Assembly (NCBI RefSeq): GCF_016834655.1
Contig: NZ_JAENHP010000029.1
Coordinates: forward strand, 59,129-123,128
Reading direction: 5' to 3'
DNA from: Paractinoplanes ovalisporus
GTDB lineage: Bacteria > Actinomycetota > Actinomycetes > Mycobacteriales > Micromonosporaceae
Length of the DNA stretch: 64,000 nt
Shown here: one piece after another, positions 1 to 10,141 of the stretch
Numbering within the stretch: position 1 is the first letter of the stretch
Layout of the letters: every line of letters starts with the position of its first letter
Notes under the pieces: model-generated
Database searches by the model: none
Told to the model about the DNA's origin: nothing
Seen by the model: the letters and a program-made list of their open reading frames with translations, nothing else
Program-made: the position numbers and the translations under genes

Positions 1-66
1 GCGCAGGAGTCGCTGGTGCACTCGGGTGACCCGCGGATCGCCGGGATCACGCTGACGAGGTTCTAA
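1..66 (+). CDS. C-terminal end of an unidentified protein (5' truncated)
   Basis: Frame 1 is open from the first base and stops with TAA at 64-66, giving 21 residues that end in GITLTRF. The gene begins outside the window and no domain can be recognised from so short a tail. The following gene starts only 45 bp downstream but has its own promoter-like hexamer, so the two need not be co-transcribed. Confidence 0.5.
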   Translation, partial: AQESLVHSGDPRIAGITLTRF

Positions 67-98
67 AAGGAAAGACGTCCGTCACTGAAATCCATTGA

Positions 99-104
99 TA
101 CAGT
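99..104 (+). promoter_or_regulatory. -10 hexamer TACAGT of a leaderless gene
   Basis: TACAGT lies 6 nt before the ATG at 111, and there is no Shine-Dalgarno sequence. This is the expected geometry for a transcript starting at the start codon. No convincing -35 element is visible. Confidence 0.45.
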
Positions 105-110
105 GCGCGG

Positions 111-839
111 ATGCCTGGGACGGGAGCGCCGGCCGAGCCGCAGCGGGAGGGGACCGCGCGAAGGCCGGCGCTTCCTGCCGTCCTGGAGAAGATCGAGACC
201 GTTCCCCGGTGGGCGCTCTTCGGCGGGCTGGCGGTGCTGCTGATCGCCTGCCTCGGCACGGCGGCGCTGCAGGTGACCGGGGGTGGTTCCGAGTCTCCGC
301 TGGGCGCCTTCGCCACGGTCACGCCGAGTGCGCCGGCCAGACCCCAGAAGCCAAAGGCCAGTCCGGTTCCCGTACGGGCTTCGGACGACCTCGGCCGTGT
401 GTGCGAGGGCTGGTACTACCCGGATTCACCCCGCTACGACGGTCGCGGCCCGCACCGGATCGCCATCGGCGTAGCCGGCACCGACCGCCTCTACCGCGTC
501 AAGGCGGCGCTCGACGTACCCCACACGCTGAAACGATCCGTACGGGAAGCCTGGATGCCCTCCGACCCCGCCCAGTCGGAGCTGGTCGCGTGTGTCACGC
601 TGGCCCGGACCGGGTCCCGGCTGACCACCTGCGAGAAGGTCGCCCTGAAGCGCGGCGTCCACGTGCTCGCGCTGTACGAGGTCGCCACCGGCCGCAAACT
701 GCTGCAGCGCGAGGTCAACGGCGACGTGACCCGGTGCCCGAACGTCATTCCGCTGGGCACCGGAGACACGATCGCCACGACCGTCTCGGACGGCTATCTC
801 TACTCGGTGCTCGACAGGTACGTCACCGGCCGCAGATAG
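111..839 (+). CDS. membrane-anchored protein of unknown function
   Basis: The 242-residue protein has a Pro/Ala-rich cytoplasmic N-terminus, one transmembrane helix at about residues 35-57 (ALFGGLAVLLIACLGTAALQ) and a Pro/Thr-rich spacer. A soluble extracytoplasmic domain of about 150 residues follows, with four cysteines (CEGWYY, LVACV, TTCEK, TRCPN) that could form disulfides. The family is not recognised. A similar layout (short tail, one helix, beta-rich outer domain) is common among actinobacterial sensor or envelope proteins. The last 40 bp overlap tail to tail with the S9 peptidase gene on the other strand. The start is supported by the -10 box at 99. Confidence 0.7.
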   Translation: MPGTGAPAEPQREGTARRPALPAVLEKIETVPRWALFGGLAVLLIACLGTAALQVTGGGSESPLGAFATVTPSAPARPQKPKASPVPVRASDDLGRVCEGWYYPDSPRYDGRGPHRIAIGVAGTDRLYRVKAALDVPHTLKRSVREAWMPSDPAQSELVACVTLARTGSRLTTCEKVALKRGVHVLALYEVATGRKLLQREVNGDVTRCPNVIPLGTGDTIATTVSDGYLYSVLDRYVTGRR

Positions 840-2602
840 GTCGTCAGCCAGTCGACCGTCTCCTGCATGTACTCGGCCCGCGACGAGCGGTGCAGCAGCT
901 CGTGGCCCTCACCCGGGAACAGCAGATAGCGGTGCGGGACACCACGCTCGGCCAGCGCCTCGACCACCTGCGCGGCCTCGATCACCGGGACGTTGCTGTC
1001 GTTCTCGCCGTGCACGACCATCAGCGGCGTCCGCAGCCGGTCGATCCGGGTCATCGGGGAGAGGTCGGCCAGCAGGTCGCGGTCGGTCACCGGGTCGCCG
1101 TACTTGGAGACCGCGGCGGCCGCGATCCACGGCTCGGTGTGCTCGTAGAACGTCGCGAAGTCGGACATGCCGCAGACGTCGATACCGACCGCGAACATGT
1201 CGGGGAACGTGGTCAGGGCGGCCAGGGTGAGATAACCGCCGTACGACCGGCCCATGATCCCGATGCGGGACCCGTCCGCGATGCCGGACCGGGTGAGGAA
1301 CTCGACGCAGGACCGGACGTCCTCGATCGCGGCGTAGCGCCGACCCAGGTTGTCGGCGTTCATGAAGCTGCGGCCGAACCCCGAGGACCCGCGCACGTTG
1401 GGGGCGAGGACGGCGATGCCCCGGTCGACCAGCGACTGGAAGAGCGGCCCGTGCCCGGGCCGTTCCTGAGCCTCGGGCCCGCCGTGGAACCACAGCACGG
1501 TGGGGAACGGGCCCTCGCCGGCCGGGCGGAACAGCCAGCCGGTCAGGGTCAGCCCGTCGTGGGCCGGGAACGACTCGAGGGTGGGGTGCACGGCGTTCGG
1601 TGCCGGCGGGTCGGCCGAGATCGGGGCGACCCCGTCCTCCGACCACACCCAGGTGCCGTGCGGGCAGCCCGGGCCCTCGGCCGTGAAGGCCAGCGTCGAG
1701 CCGTCGAAACACCAGGACAGGCCGCTGATCACGGCGCCCGGCAGCGGCTCCAGCGGGCGCCGGTCACCCGACTCGAGGTCGATCAGCGTCACCTGGGACT
1801 CGCCGCCGTGCACGTTCCACAGCACCGCGGCCGTACGCCCGTCGGCCGTGACGGTGAACGTCTCGACCTCGTCGCGGTCCGACCAGGCGAGCAGCTCCAA
1901 GTCGCCCTTGACCAGCCGGATCAGCTGGGGCAGCTCGTCGCTCTCGCTGCGGGCGTAGACGGTCGTGCCGTCCGGGCCGAACACCGCCTGCTCGCCACGG
2001 GTGACGAACTCTTCGGCGCCGGTGTGCAGGTCACGGACGACCACCCACCGGTCGCCGCGCGGCCCGAACCGCAGCAGGGCGCGGTCGCCGCCGGGCGCGA
2101 CGTCGAGCAGCGAGACGAGCTCGCCCTCGGCCACCACCGTGCGATCGCCGGTGACCGGGTCGATCAGCAGGGCCGTGGTCAGGTTCTCGGTCAGCGCCAG
2201 CAGCGAGCGGCCGGGCAGCCAGCGCATGTTGTCGGCCGTGTCGGCGCCGAACCCGGCCACCTGGTGCAGCTCGGAGCCGTCCGGACGCACCAGCCACACC
2301 TCGTGGCGGGGAGCGCCGCCGGGGGCGACGTGGCAGGCCAGCCAGCCGCCGCCGGTCGACCACTGCACCTGGGCGACCGGGGCCTCGCCCGTGTCGACCA
2401 GGAACTTCAGCTCGCTGCCGACCGGCTGCACCCACACCTGGGGGCGGCCGCTGCGGTCGGAGACGTACGCGGCGTGCCGGCCGTCCGGCGAGAGCGACGG
2501 CGACCAGCTTCCGGAGACTTCGGAGGGGAAAGATCCCGTTTCTATGTTCGTCCAGCCCATCGGCAAAACGGTGACGTCGACACGGTTGAGCTGACCGGTC
2601 AT
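800..2602 (-). CDS. S9 family prolyl-oligopeptidase-type serine peptidase
   Basis: The 600-residue protein has an N-terminal beta-propeller with TolB/DPP-type repeats (SPDGRHAAYVSDRSGRPQV near residue 40) and a C-terminal alpha/beta-hydrolase domain. The hydrolase carries an oxyanion-loop HGGPE, the nucleophile elbow GRSYGG (Ser near 453), a VVHGENDSNVPV loop for the Asp, and GEGHELLH for the His. No signal peptide is seen, so it should act in the cytoplasm on short peptides or acylated amino acids. The start has a GGGAGG ribosome site. It begins 19 bp after the amidotransferase stop, so it is the third gene of that operon, where a peptide product or precursor is the likely substrate (inference). 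Confidence 0.88.
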   Translation of the reverse strand: MTGQLNRVDVTVLPMGWTNIETGSFPSEVSGSWSPSLSPDGRHAAYVSDRSGRPQVWVQPVGSELKFLVDTGEAPVAQVQWSTGGGWLACHVAPGGAPRHEVWLVRPDGSELHQVAGFGADTADNMRWLPGRSLLALTENLTTALLIDPVTGDRTVVAEGELVSLLDVAPGGDRALLRFGPRGDRWVVVRDLHTGAEEFVTRGEQAVFGPDGTTVYARSESDELPQLIRLVKGDLELLAWSDRDEVETFTVTADGRTAAVLWNVHGGESQVTLIDLESGDRRPLEPLPGAVISGLSWCFDGSTLAFTAEGPGCPHGTWVWSEDGVAPISADPPAPNAVHPTLESFPAHDGLTLTGWLFRPAGEGPFPTVLWFHGGPEAQERPGHGPLFQSLVDRGIAVLAPNVRGSSGFGRSFMNADNLGRRYAAIEDVRSCVEFLTRSGIADGSRIGIMGRSYGGYLTLAALTTFPDMFAVGIDVCGMSDFATFYEHTEPWIAAAAVSKYGDPVTDRDLLADLSPMTRIDRLRTPLMVVHGENDSNVPVIEAAQVVEALAERGVPHRYLLFPGEGHELLHRSSRAEYMQETVDWLTTYLRPVTYLSSTE

Positions 2603-2621
2603 ACGGGTCCTCCCTCGATAA

Positions 2622-4394
2622 CTAGATCCCTTTGTCCTGCAACCACATCTCCAGCAGGGCGAGCTGCCACAGCTGGTTGGCGCCGAGCGTGGTGCGCGGC
2701 GTGTTCGGGTCGGCCAGCAGGAAGTCGGTGTACTCCTGCCGGAAGAGCCCTCGCTCCCGGGCGGCCGGCGCGGTGAGCGCGTCGCGGACCTTGTCGAGCA
2801 TCGCGCCTTCGAGGTGCCGGATCCCGGGAACCGGGAAGTAACCCTTGGTCCGGTCGATCACCTCGTCGGGCACGACCCCGCGGGCCGCGTCCTTGAGAAC
2901 CCCCTTGCCACCGTGCGCCAGTTTCAGAGCCGGTGGGCAGGCCGCGGCCAACTCCACCAACTCATGATCGAGGAACGGTACGCGAGCCTCGAGGCCCCAC
3001 GCCATAGTCATGTTGTCGACCCGTTTGACCGGATCGTCGACCAGCATCACCTGGGAGTCGAGCCGCAACGCCGCGTCCACCGCCGTCTCGGCGCCGGGCC
3101 GGCCGAAGCTCGCGGCGACGAACTCCCGACTGACATCCGCGTCGACCAGCCAATCGGCGTTGAGCTGCTGGGCGAGGCGGCTGTGCGGGCGGTCGAAGAA
3201 CTCCTTCGCGTACGCATCCACGGCCTGGTCGTAAGGCACGTCGGCGAGGGGTGGGTACCAGCTGTAGCCCGCCAGGATCTCGTCCGCGCCCTGACCCGAT
3301 TGTACGACCTTGACCGACTTCGACACATCCTCGCTGAGCAGGTTGAACGCGATGCAGTCGTGCGACACCATCGGCTCGCTCATCGCGGCCACCGTACGGT
3401 CAACAGCCGGCAGGAACCGGTCCTTCCCGATCCGGATCTGATGATGCGTGGTGTCGAACTGTTTGGCCACGATGTCCGAGTACGCGAACTCGTCGCCCTG
3501 CTCGCCGCCGCCCGCCTCGAACCCGATGCTGAACGTGGTCAGGCCGCGCTGCCCCTGCTCGGCCAGGAGCGCCACGATGTAGCTGGAGTCGATGCCACCC
3601 GAGAGCAGCACGCCGACCGGCACGTCGGCCACCATGCGCCGCTCGACCGCCAGCTTCAGCTTCTCGTGGATCAGCTCGGGCCACTCCGCGTCCGCCACCT
3701 CGGGCCGGCGCGTGAACGAGGCCTCCCAGTAGACCCGCTCGGTCGAGGTGCCATCGGTGCGGATGACGCGCACGGTCGCCGGGGGCAGCTTCCGTACGCC
3801 GTTGATGATCGTGCGCGGCGCGGGCACGACCGAGTGGAACGTCATGTAGTGCTGCAGCGCGACCTTGTCGATCGACTTGTCCACGTCGCCCGCCGCCAGC
3901 AGCGCGGGCAGCGTCGACGCGAACCGCACCCGGCCACGGGTCTCGGCCAGATAGAGCGGCTTGATGCCGAGGCGGTCGCGGGCCATCATGACCGTCCCGG
4001 TGTCGTGCTCGACGATCACAAACGCGAACATGCCGAGGAAGTGCTGCACACAGTCGGCGCCCCAGCAATGGTAGGCCTTGAGGATCACCTCGGTGTCCGA
4101 CGTGGAGAAGAACTTGTAGCCGTGGCCCTGCAGTTCCTCACGCAGCTGCTTGTAGTTGTAGATGCAGCCGTTGAAGACCAGCGACAGCCCCAACTCGTCG
4201 TCGGTCATCGGCTGGTGGCCGGCCTCCGACAAGTCGATGATCTTGAGCCGGCGGTGGCCGAGCGCGACCGGGCCACGCGCCCAGAGGCCCTCACCGTCGG
4301 GACCGCGCGACTCCAGGCACGGCAGCATCCGGCGCACAGCTTCCTCGTCCGCCAGGTGACCGTCGTACCGCAGTTCGCCCGCGATTCCGCACAT
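2622..4394 (-). CDS. AsnB-family amidotransferase, N-acetylglutaminylglutamine amidotransferase-like
   Basis: The 590-residue protein is a class II glutamine amidotransferase fused to an asparagine-synthetase ATP domain. The ATG at 4394 is chosen because it places the catalytic Cys at residue 2 (MCGIAGELR) and has a GGGAGG site; an upstream in-frame extension would bury the Cys. The PP-loop LLSGGIDSS lies near residue 260. The stretch SEPMVSHDCIAF followed by VQSGQGADEILAGY resembles, from memory, the AsnO branch that amidates the dipeptide osmolyte NAGGN rather than ordinary AsnB. In the NAGGN cassette an AsnO-like protein sits with an ATP-grasp ligase and a peptidase; here the neighbours are a different ATP-grasp fusion and an S9 peptidase. 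Ordinary asparagine synthetase remains the alternative. Confidence 0.85.
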   Translation of the reverse strand: MCGIAGELRYDGHLADEEAVRRMLPCLESRGPDGEGLWARGPVALGHRRLKIIDLSEAGHQPMTDDELGLSLVFNGCIYNYKQLREELQGHGYKFFSTSDTEVILKAYHCWGADCVQHFLGMFAFVIVEHDTGTVMMARDRLGIKPLYLAETRGRVRFASTLPALLAAGDVDKSIDKVALQHYMTFHSVVPAPRTIINGVRKLPPATVRVIRTDGTSTERVYWEASFTRRPEVADAEWPELIHEKLKLAVERRMVADVPVGVLLSGGIDSSYIVALLAEQGQRGLTTFSIGFEAGGGEQGDEFAYSDIVAKQFDTTHHQIRIGKDRFLPAVDRTVAAMSEPMVSHDCIAFNLLSEDVSKSVKVVQSGQGADEILAGYSWYPPLADVPYDQAVDAYAKEFFDRPHSRLAQQLNADWLVDADVSREFVAASFGRPGAETAVDAALRLDSQVMLVDDPVKRVDNMTMAWGLEARVPFLDHELVELAAACPPALKLAHGGKGVLKDAARGVVPDEVIDRTKGYFPVPGIRHLEGAMLDKVRDALTAPAARERGLFRQEYTDFLLADPNTPRTTLGANQLWQLALLEMWLQDKGI

Positions 4395-4505
4395 TTGATG
4401 AACCTCCCTGTTGTCGGTTTCGATCGGGTAAAGGCGCCGTAACGCACCTGTCACCGCAGCAACCAGGTGTCCTTTTCCCGGCCCGTCACCCCGGCCGCCG
4501 GCCTC

Positions 4506-7082
4506 TCAGCCCAGCAGCCACGTGTCCTTCGAACCACCGCCGCGCGACGAGTTGACGATCATCGAGCCGGCCGGGGCCACCCGGGTGAGGGCGGCCGGGG
4601 CGACGACCGACTCGGCGCCGGTGAAGATGAAGGCGCGCAGGTCGACGTGGCGGGCCGCCAGCTGGTGACCGTCGAAGACCGGGTGCGTCGAGAGCTGGAC
4701 GACCTCCTGCGCCACCCATCGGTGCGGGGCGGTGCGGATCTGACGCCGTACGGCGGAAAGCTCCTCCTCGGTCGCATGCGGACCGATCACGATGCGGTCG
4801 CCGCCGTAACCGTCGACCGGCTTGCAGACCAGCTGGTCGAGGCGGTCCAGCACCTCGGCCCGTTGCTCCGGGATGCCGCAGAGATAGGTGGTCACGTCGT
4901 TCAGCAGCGGCTTCTCACCCAGGTAGTACTCGATCAGCTTGGGCACGTAGGCGTACACGGCCTTGTCGTCGCCGATCCCGTTGCCGAGCGCGTTGGCCAG
5001 CACCACCGTGTCGGCGTGCAGCGCGGTGATCAGGCTCGGACCCAGCGGCATGCCGTCGGCGCCGGGGGAGTGGACCAGGCTGTCCTCGCCCATCCGCAGA
5101 TAGATCACGTCGACCGGGTAGCGCTTGCCGTCCCGCAGCCGGAACACGCGGTCGCCGTCGACGAACAGCTCGGTGCTGCGGACGACCGGCACGCCCATCT
5201 CGTCGGCCAGCATCCGGTGCTCGAACCACGCCGAGTCGTCCGGGCCCTGGCTGAGCACCACCACCCGCGGCGTGTCACCGGCGGCCGGGCGCGCCGACTC
5301 GACCAGCGTGCGCAGCAGCATCTGAGGCGTCCGCTCGACCGAGATCAGGTTCTCCGGCTCCGGCAGTTCGGGCAGCACGGCCTCGGTCAGGCGGCGGTTC
5401 TGCATGGCGTAGGCGATGCCCGACGGGACCCGCAGGTTGTCCTCGAGCACACACCACTGGCCGTCGGCGTCGCGCACCAGGTCGACGCCGGCCACTTGGG
5501 CCCGCACCCCCGCATGGGCGACCAGGGCGCCGCTGGGACGCAGTTCGGGCGAGCCGTCGATCACCCACTCGGGCATGATGCCGTCGCCGACCACGTTGCG
5601 GTCGCCGTAGACGTCCTGGATGAACAGGTCGAGCGCGCGCACCCGCTGCACCAGCCCGACCCGCAGCCCCGCCCAGTCCGAGGCCGGCACCACCCGGGGC
5701 ACCAGGTCGAACGGGAAGAGCCGGGTGGCGGCCTCGCCGGCCACGCTGAACGTGATGCCCCGCTGGCGCTGCTCGTCGTCCCGCGCGTCCTCGCGCCGAC
5801 GCAGACCGGCCGAGCCGAGCGCGGTCAGGACATTCAGGATTCCCGCGTACGCCTCCGTGACGTCACCACCGGGGAAAGCCTCATCACCCGTACGGGCGTA
5901 CGGGAAAAGCCCGCCCGGAACCGACTGGCCCTCGGGGCCGATGCCGGTCGCGCCGCCCCGCGTGTCGGCCACCACGAGGTCGACCACGTCGGAGATGCGG
6001 CCGCGGCGCGACATGGCCCGGCGCTGCCGCGCGGCCGAGCTGCCCCGGCTGAGCGCGCGTACCGACAGGTCGAACACCTGCTCCCAGTCGCCCAGCTCCT
6101 CCAGCTGCGGACGCAGATCGCCGACCAGCCGCTCGACGGCGACCGCGGCGGGCACCGGCTGCGGGGAGTGGGGCAGGTCGAGCAGGTCACCCTCGAGGCC
6201 CGAGCGGGCGGCCCGCCACATCGCGGCGCGGTGCAGCGGCGGCCGGGTCGGGGTGAACGGGCGCTCGGCGCGGTATTCCTGCTGGGCGCGCAGCACCAGG
6301 CCGCGGAACAGCCCGGCGAGCAGCACGACGGTGTCGACGTCCGGGCTGGAGTCGGTGACACGCAACTCGACGGTCGGCAGGTGCGCGGACGGGCGTACGT
6401 CGAAATAGACCATCTTGGGATCGGTGATGGTGCCCGAGGCGAGCAGGTCCTCGACCAGCTCGTCGTAGTCGGCGGCGCTGTTCAGCCGGCCCGGGTCGCC
6501 GGCGGTCGGCCAGCGCAGCCAGACCAGCGACCGCACGCTGGCATAGCCCGAGTCCTCACCCATCCAGTACGGGCTCGACGTGCTCAGCGCGAGCAGGGTG
6601 GGCAGCGCCGACGCGACGCGCTGGGAGACGGCGACCGCCTCGTCCCGGTCGGGGACGCCGACGTGCACCTGGGCGCCGCAGATCAACTGTTCGCGGGCGA
6701 GCAGCTGGTAGTCGTCGAGCATGCGCCGGTACCGCGACGTGGGCGTCACGGGGAGTGATTCCAGGTCGACCAGCGGGACCGTTCCGGCCGCCACCAGACC
6801 CAGTCCCAGCGACTCGGCGACCTGGATCGCCGTGCGGCGGCGTCCGACGATCGCGTCGCGCAGGCCGTCCAGCGTGGCCGCCACCGGGGTGTTGGTCTCG
6901 ACCACCGAGCGGTGCAGCTCGGCCGAGAAGTGCTCCGGGTTGAGCTGGTCCAGGATGTCCTGCGCGCGGGGCACGAGTTCCCTGGTCACCAGGTCGACGA
7001 CGTGGAGTTCCTCCTCGGCCCCGAGATCGAGTCCGTTGCTCTTTGTCCCGTCGTCCGGCGTGACGCTGAGAGACTCCGTCAT
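4506..7082 (-). CDS. GCS2-type carboxylate-amine ligase fused to circularly permuted ATP-grasp
   Basis: The 858-residue protein is a fusion of two ligases. Residues 20-385 are a GCS2/YbdK glutamate-cysteine-ligase-like domain (GAEEELHVVD start, AQVHVGVPD, LRVTDSSPD). Residues about 395-850 are a circularly permuted type-2 ATP-grasp domain (VLEDNLRVPSGIAYAMQNR, LCKPVDGYGGDRIVIGP, RHVDLRAFIF). Both families form amide or peptide bonds with ATP. The ATG at 7082 follows AAGGG; an upstream extension lacks support. It is the first gene of the operon, 111 bp before the amidotransferase. Together they could join two amino acids and amidate the product. The exact substrates cannot be read from the sequence. 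Confidence 0.88.
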   Translation of the reverse strand: MTESLSVTPDDGTKSNGLDLGAEEELHVVDLVTRELVPRAQDILDQLNPEHFSAELHRSVVETNTPVAATLDGLRDAIVGRRRTAIQVAESLGLGLVAAGTVPLVDLESLPVTPTSRYRRMLDDYQLLAREQLICGAQVHVGVPDRDEAVAVSQRVASALPTLLALSTSSPYWMGEDSGYASVRSLVWLRWPTAGDPGRLNSAADYDELVEDLLASGTITDPKMVYFDVRPSAHLPTVELRVTDSSPDVDTVVLLAGLFRGLVLRAQQEYRAERPFTPTRPPLHRAAMWRAARSGLEGDLLDLPHSPQPVPAAVAVERLVGDLRPQLEELGDWEQVFDLSVRALSRGSSAARQRRAMSRRGRISDVVDLVVADTRGGATGIGPEGQSVPGGLFPYARTGDEAFPGGDVTEAYAGILNVLTALGSAGLRRREDARDDEQRQRGITFSVAGEAATRLFPFDLVPRVVPASDWAGLRVGLVQRVRALDLFIQDVYGDRNVVGDGIMPEWVIDGSPELRPSGALVAHAGVRAQVAGVDLVRDADGQWCVLEDNLRVPSGIAYAMQNRRLTEAVLPELPEPENLISVERTPQMLLRTLVESARPAAGDTPRVVVLSQGPDDSAWFEHRMLADEMGVPVVRSTELFVDGDRVFRLRDGKRYPVDVIYLRMGEDSLVHSPGADGMPLGPSLITALHADTVVLANALGNGIGDDKAVYAYVPKLIEYYLGEKPLLNDVTTYLCGIPEQRAEVLDRLDQLVCKPVDGYGGDRIVIGPHATEEELSAVRRQIRTAPHRWVAQEVVQLSTHPVFDGHQLAARHVDLRAFIFTGAESVVAPAALTRVAPAGSMIVNSSRGGGSKDTWLLG

Positions 7083-7182
7083 AGGACCGCCCTTCGTATG
7101 GCCCGAACTTCTGCCTCGTCGGAGCCTCGCCATCACATGTAGCAATCCTGTTCCGTGCCCGTTTCAGATGCGAGCCATGCAT

Positions 7183-7215
7183 CACTGTGACGACATGGCA
7201 GGTCGTCACCCAGTG
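7183..7215. promoter_or_regulatory. inverted repeat in the divergent promoter region
   Basis: CACTG-TGACGAC is mirrored by GTCGTCA-CC-CAGTG around a 7-nt centre, giving 12-bp arms with a 2-nt bulge. It lies between the ATP-grasp operon (start 7082, leftward) and the epimerase gene (start 7267, rightward), where an operator shared by both would sit. A possible -10 TAACCT is at 7232-7237. No regulator gene is adjacent. Confidence 0.45.
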
Positions 7216-7266
7216 GGATGCGTACACCCTGTAACCTCGGGCCGAACTCTCACCGGAGGTTGTTTG

Positions 7267-8337
<1,071 letters not shown>

Positions 8338-8394
8338 CCGCCCGCCGGCGGCTCTTTCGCTCCCGCCCGGCTTCGCCCCTCGTCGCGCTGGTCC

Positions 8395-8425
8395 GCCCGC
8401 CCGGCGTGTGGCCGGCCGGGCGGGC
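8395..8425. terminator. bidirectional hairpin between convergent genes
   Basis: GCCCGCCCGG at 8395-8404 pairs perfectly with CCGGGCGGGC at 8416-8425 around an 11-nt loop. It lies just past the epimerase stop and abuts the stop of the pentapeptide protein on the other strand. No U-tract is present, as is usual in high-GC actinobacteria. Confidence 0.6.
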
Positions 8426-9982
8426 TCATCGGCGGAGACGGCGCAGCAGGCCGTCGAGCCGCGGTGACAGCGGGAGATCCGCGTAGCCGCCGGCGGCGAG
8501 CCCGGCCCAGCGCTCGAAGATGTTGCGGGCGCTGGCGCTGCCGGTCGTCAGGTAGGAGAACAGGGCCGCGAGCCAGTAGAGCGGCCAGAACAGGGGCCCG
8601 AGCAGTGCGTACTGCGTGCTGTGAATCAGTTCGTGCCGGAGCAGCGACTCGCGGCCCTCGCCCAGGAGCCAGGCCGCCGGGCGGCGCGCGATGATCACTC
8701 CGCCCACGGTGAAGGTGGTCTGGGCGGGCCAGCGGCGGCCGTAGTTGCCGGCGATCAGCACGCCGGTCGCCGCCGGGTTGAGGGTGCCGCCGCGGACCAG
8801 CTTCGTGCGACCCGAGACCGCGATGAGCACGCCGGCCACCGAGGCCAGGTTGATCCAGTTGAGGGCACTGCGGGCGTAGCGGCCGAACCTGGTCCGGAGG
8901 CCGGGGCGGGCCGGCGCCCGGTGCCGGACGGCCCCGCCGAGCGCGGTCTCGGCCACCGTGGCGCCGATCAGGTTGGTCAGCTGCGCCGTCGCCCCGGTCA
9001 GGTGGGCCGCGCTGAGATCGGCCCCCGCGAGCTGGGCCGCGTCGAGCGACGCCTCCGACAGGTCGGCTCCGGCCAGCTTCGCCGCGTACAGCGTGGCGTC
9101 CCGCAGCGTCGCGCCCCGCAGGTCCGCCCGTACGAGGGTGGCTCGGGTCAGTTTCGCTTCGGTCAGGACGGCCCCGGCCAGGTGGGCGTCCTGAAGGTCG
9201 GCTTCGACGAGGACGGCCCCGGCCAGATCGGCCGCGGAGAGATCGGCGCCGGGCAGGGACGCGCCCGACAGGTCGGCGCCCCGCATGGCCGTCCCCGACA
9301 GGTTGGAGCCGGCGAGGTCGGCGTTGACCAGGTAGGCGTTCGACAGGTCGGCCCCGCGCAGGTCGAGATCCCGCAGCCGGATCCGGACGCGTTCGCTGTA
9401 CGGGCGTCGGGGGCGGTTGGCGATCGAGGTCAACGCGGCCTGCACGTCGGCGGCCGGTGCCGGGGCGGGTGGTTCCGGGGCGACGAGTCCGATGGGCGGG
9501 TGCACCCATCGCTCGTGGACCGGCTGGGTGCGAGCCGGGCGGTGGGCGGGGGCGCGGTTCCGCACGTACGCGAGAAGCAGCTCTACGACATCGGAGTGGT
9601 GTTCCACCGAGTCGCGCATGACGTGGTCGAGGGCGTGGATGGCGCCGATCCGGATGTAGGGCTCGGGTGAACCCAGGCGTTCCAGGGCCTTGGCGAATCG
9701 TTCGGTCATCTGGCCGCGGCGGGCCAGCCGATAGGTGCGCGCCGTGTAGAGCAGGGCGACGACCGCGCCGAGGGCGATGCCGAGCTGGATGACGGCCGAC
9801 CGGAACTGGCCGACGGCGGCCGGGTCGTCCGAGCCACCGGGGATCAGCGACGCCGGCGGTTTCCAGAGCAGGCGCAGTTCGACCAGGAGGAAGGCGAGGC
9901 CGGCGGCCGCGGCCAGGAGTGTGCTCAGCGTGAGCCGGACGGGGCGGGCCCGCCCGGTGCGGAGCTTCACCGGCCAGCGCAT
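8426..9982 (-). CDS. membrane pentapeptide-repeat protein with C-terminal HExxH motif
   Basis: The 518-residue protein has two N-terminal transmembrane helices (about residues 17-37 and 60-78). A helical segment (MTERFAKALERLGSPEPY, then IGAIHALDHVMRDS) is typical of actinobacterial pentapeptide proteins. About 28 A(D/N)LXX repeats span roughly residues 205-345 (for example ADLSNAYLVNADLAGSNL), which should fold as a right-handed quadrilateral beta-helix. The C-terminal 150 residues contain LLRHELIHSTQYALLG, a HExxH zinc-site motif, followed by a hydrophobic helix. The C-terminus therefore resembles a small membrane metallopeptidase, though the third zinc ligand cannot be assigned. The function is unknown. 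Confidence 0.85.
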   Translation of the reverse strand: MRWPVKLRTGRARPVRLTLSTLLAAAAGLAFLLVELRLLWKPPASLIPGGSDDPAAVGQFRSAVIQLGIALGAVVALLYTARTYRLARRGQMTERFAKALERLGSPEPYIRIGAIHALDHVMRDSVEHHSDVVELLLAYVRNRAPAHRPARTQPVHERWVHPPIGLVAPEPPAPAPAADVQAALTSIANRPRRPYSERVRIRLRDLDLRGADLSNAYLVNADLAGSNLSGTAMRGADLSGASLPGADLSAADLAGAVLVEADLQDAHLAGAVLTEAKLTRATLVRADLRGATLRDATLYAAKLAGADLSEASLDAAQLAGADLSAAHLTGATAQLTNLIGATVAETALGGAVRHRAPARPGLRTRFGRYARSALNWINLASVAGVLIAVSGRTKLVRGGTLNPAATGVLIAGNYGRRWPAQTTFTVGGVIIARRPAAWLLGEGRESLLRHELIHSTQYALLGPLFWPLYWLAALFSYLTTGSASARNIFERWAGLAAGGYADLPLSPRLDGLLRRLRR

Positions 9983-10141
9983 GGCGTCTCCGTCCGGGCG
10001 GCATCCGGTCTCCGCACGTTCTATCGCTGCGGCGGGGAACGGTCAGTCGGGTCGCGGACACTCCCGGGGTCTGTTCCGTGCGGGTGGTGGGCTGAGAGGC
10101 AACCGGCAATTCGCTGTGGCTTACCTGGAGGGGGCGGCGTC

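Noticed and set aside
95..2776. 893-residue open frame on the plus strand and many similar long open frames opposite real genes
   Set aside because: Arg/Gly/Pro-rich translations without motifs, lying antisense to genes with clear families; open frames of this kind are expected at about 70% GC.
7183..7215. Terminator
   Set aside because: It lies between divergent starts, so a terminator has no gene to end; an operator fits better.
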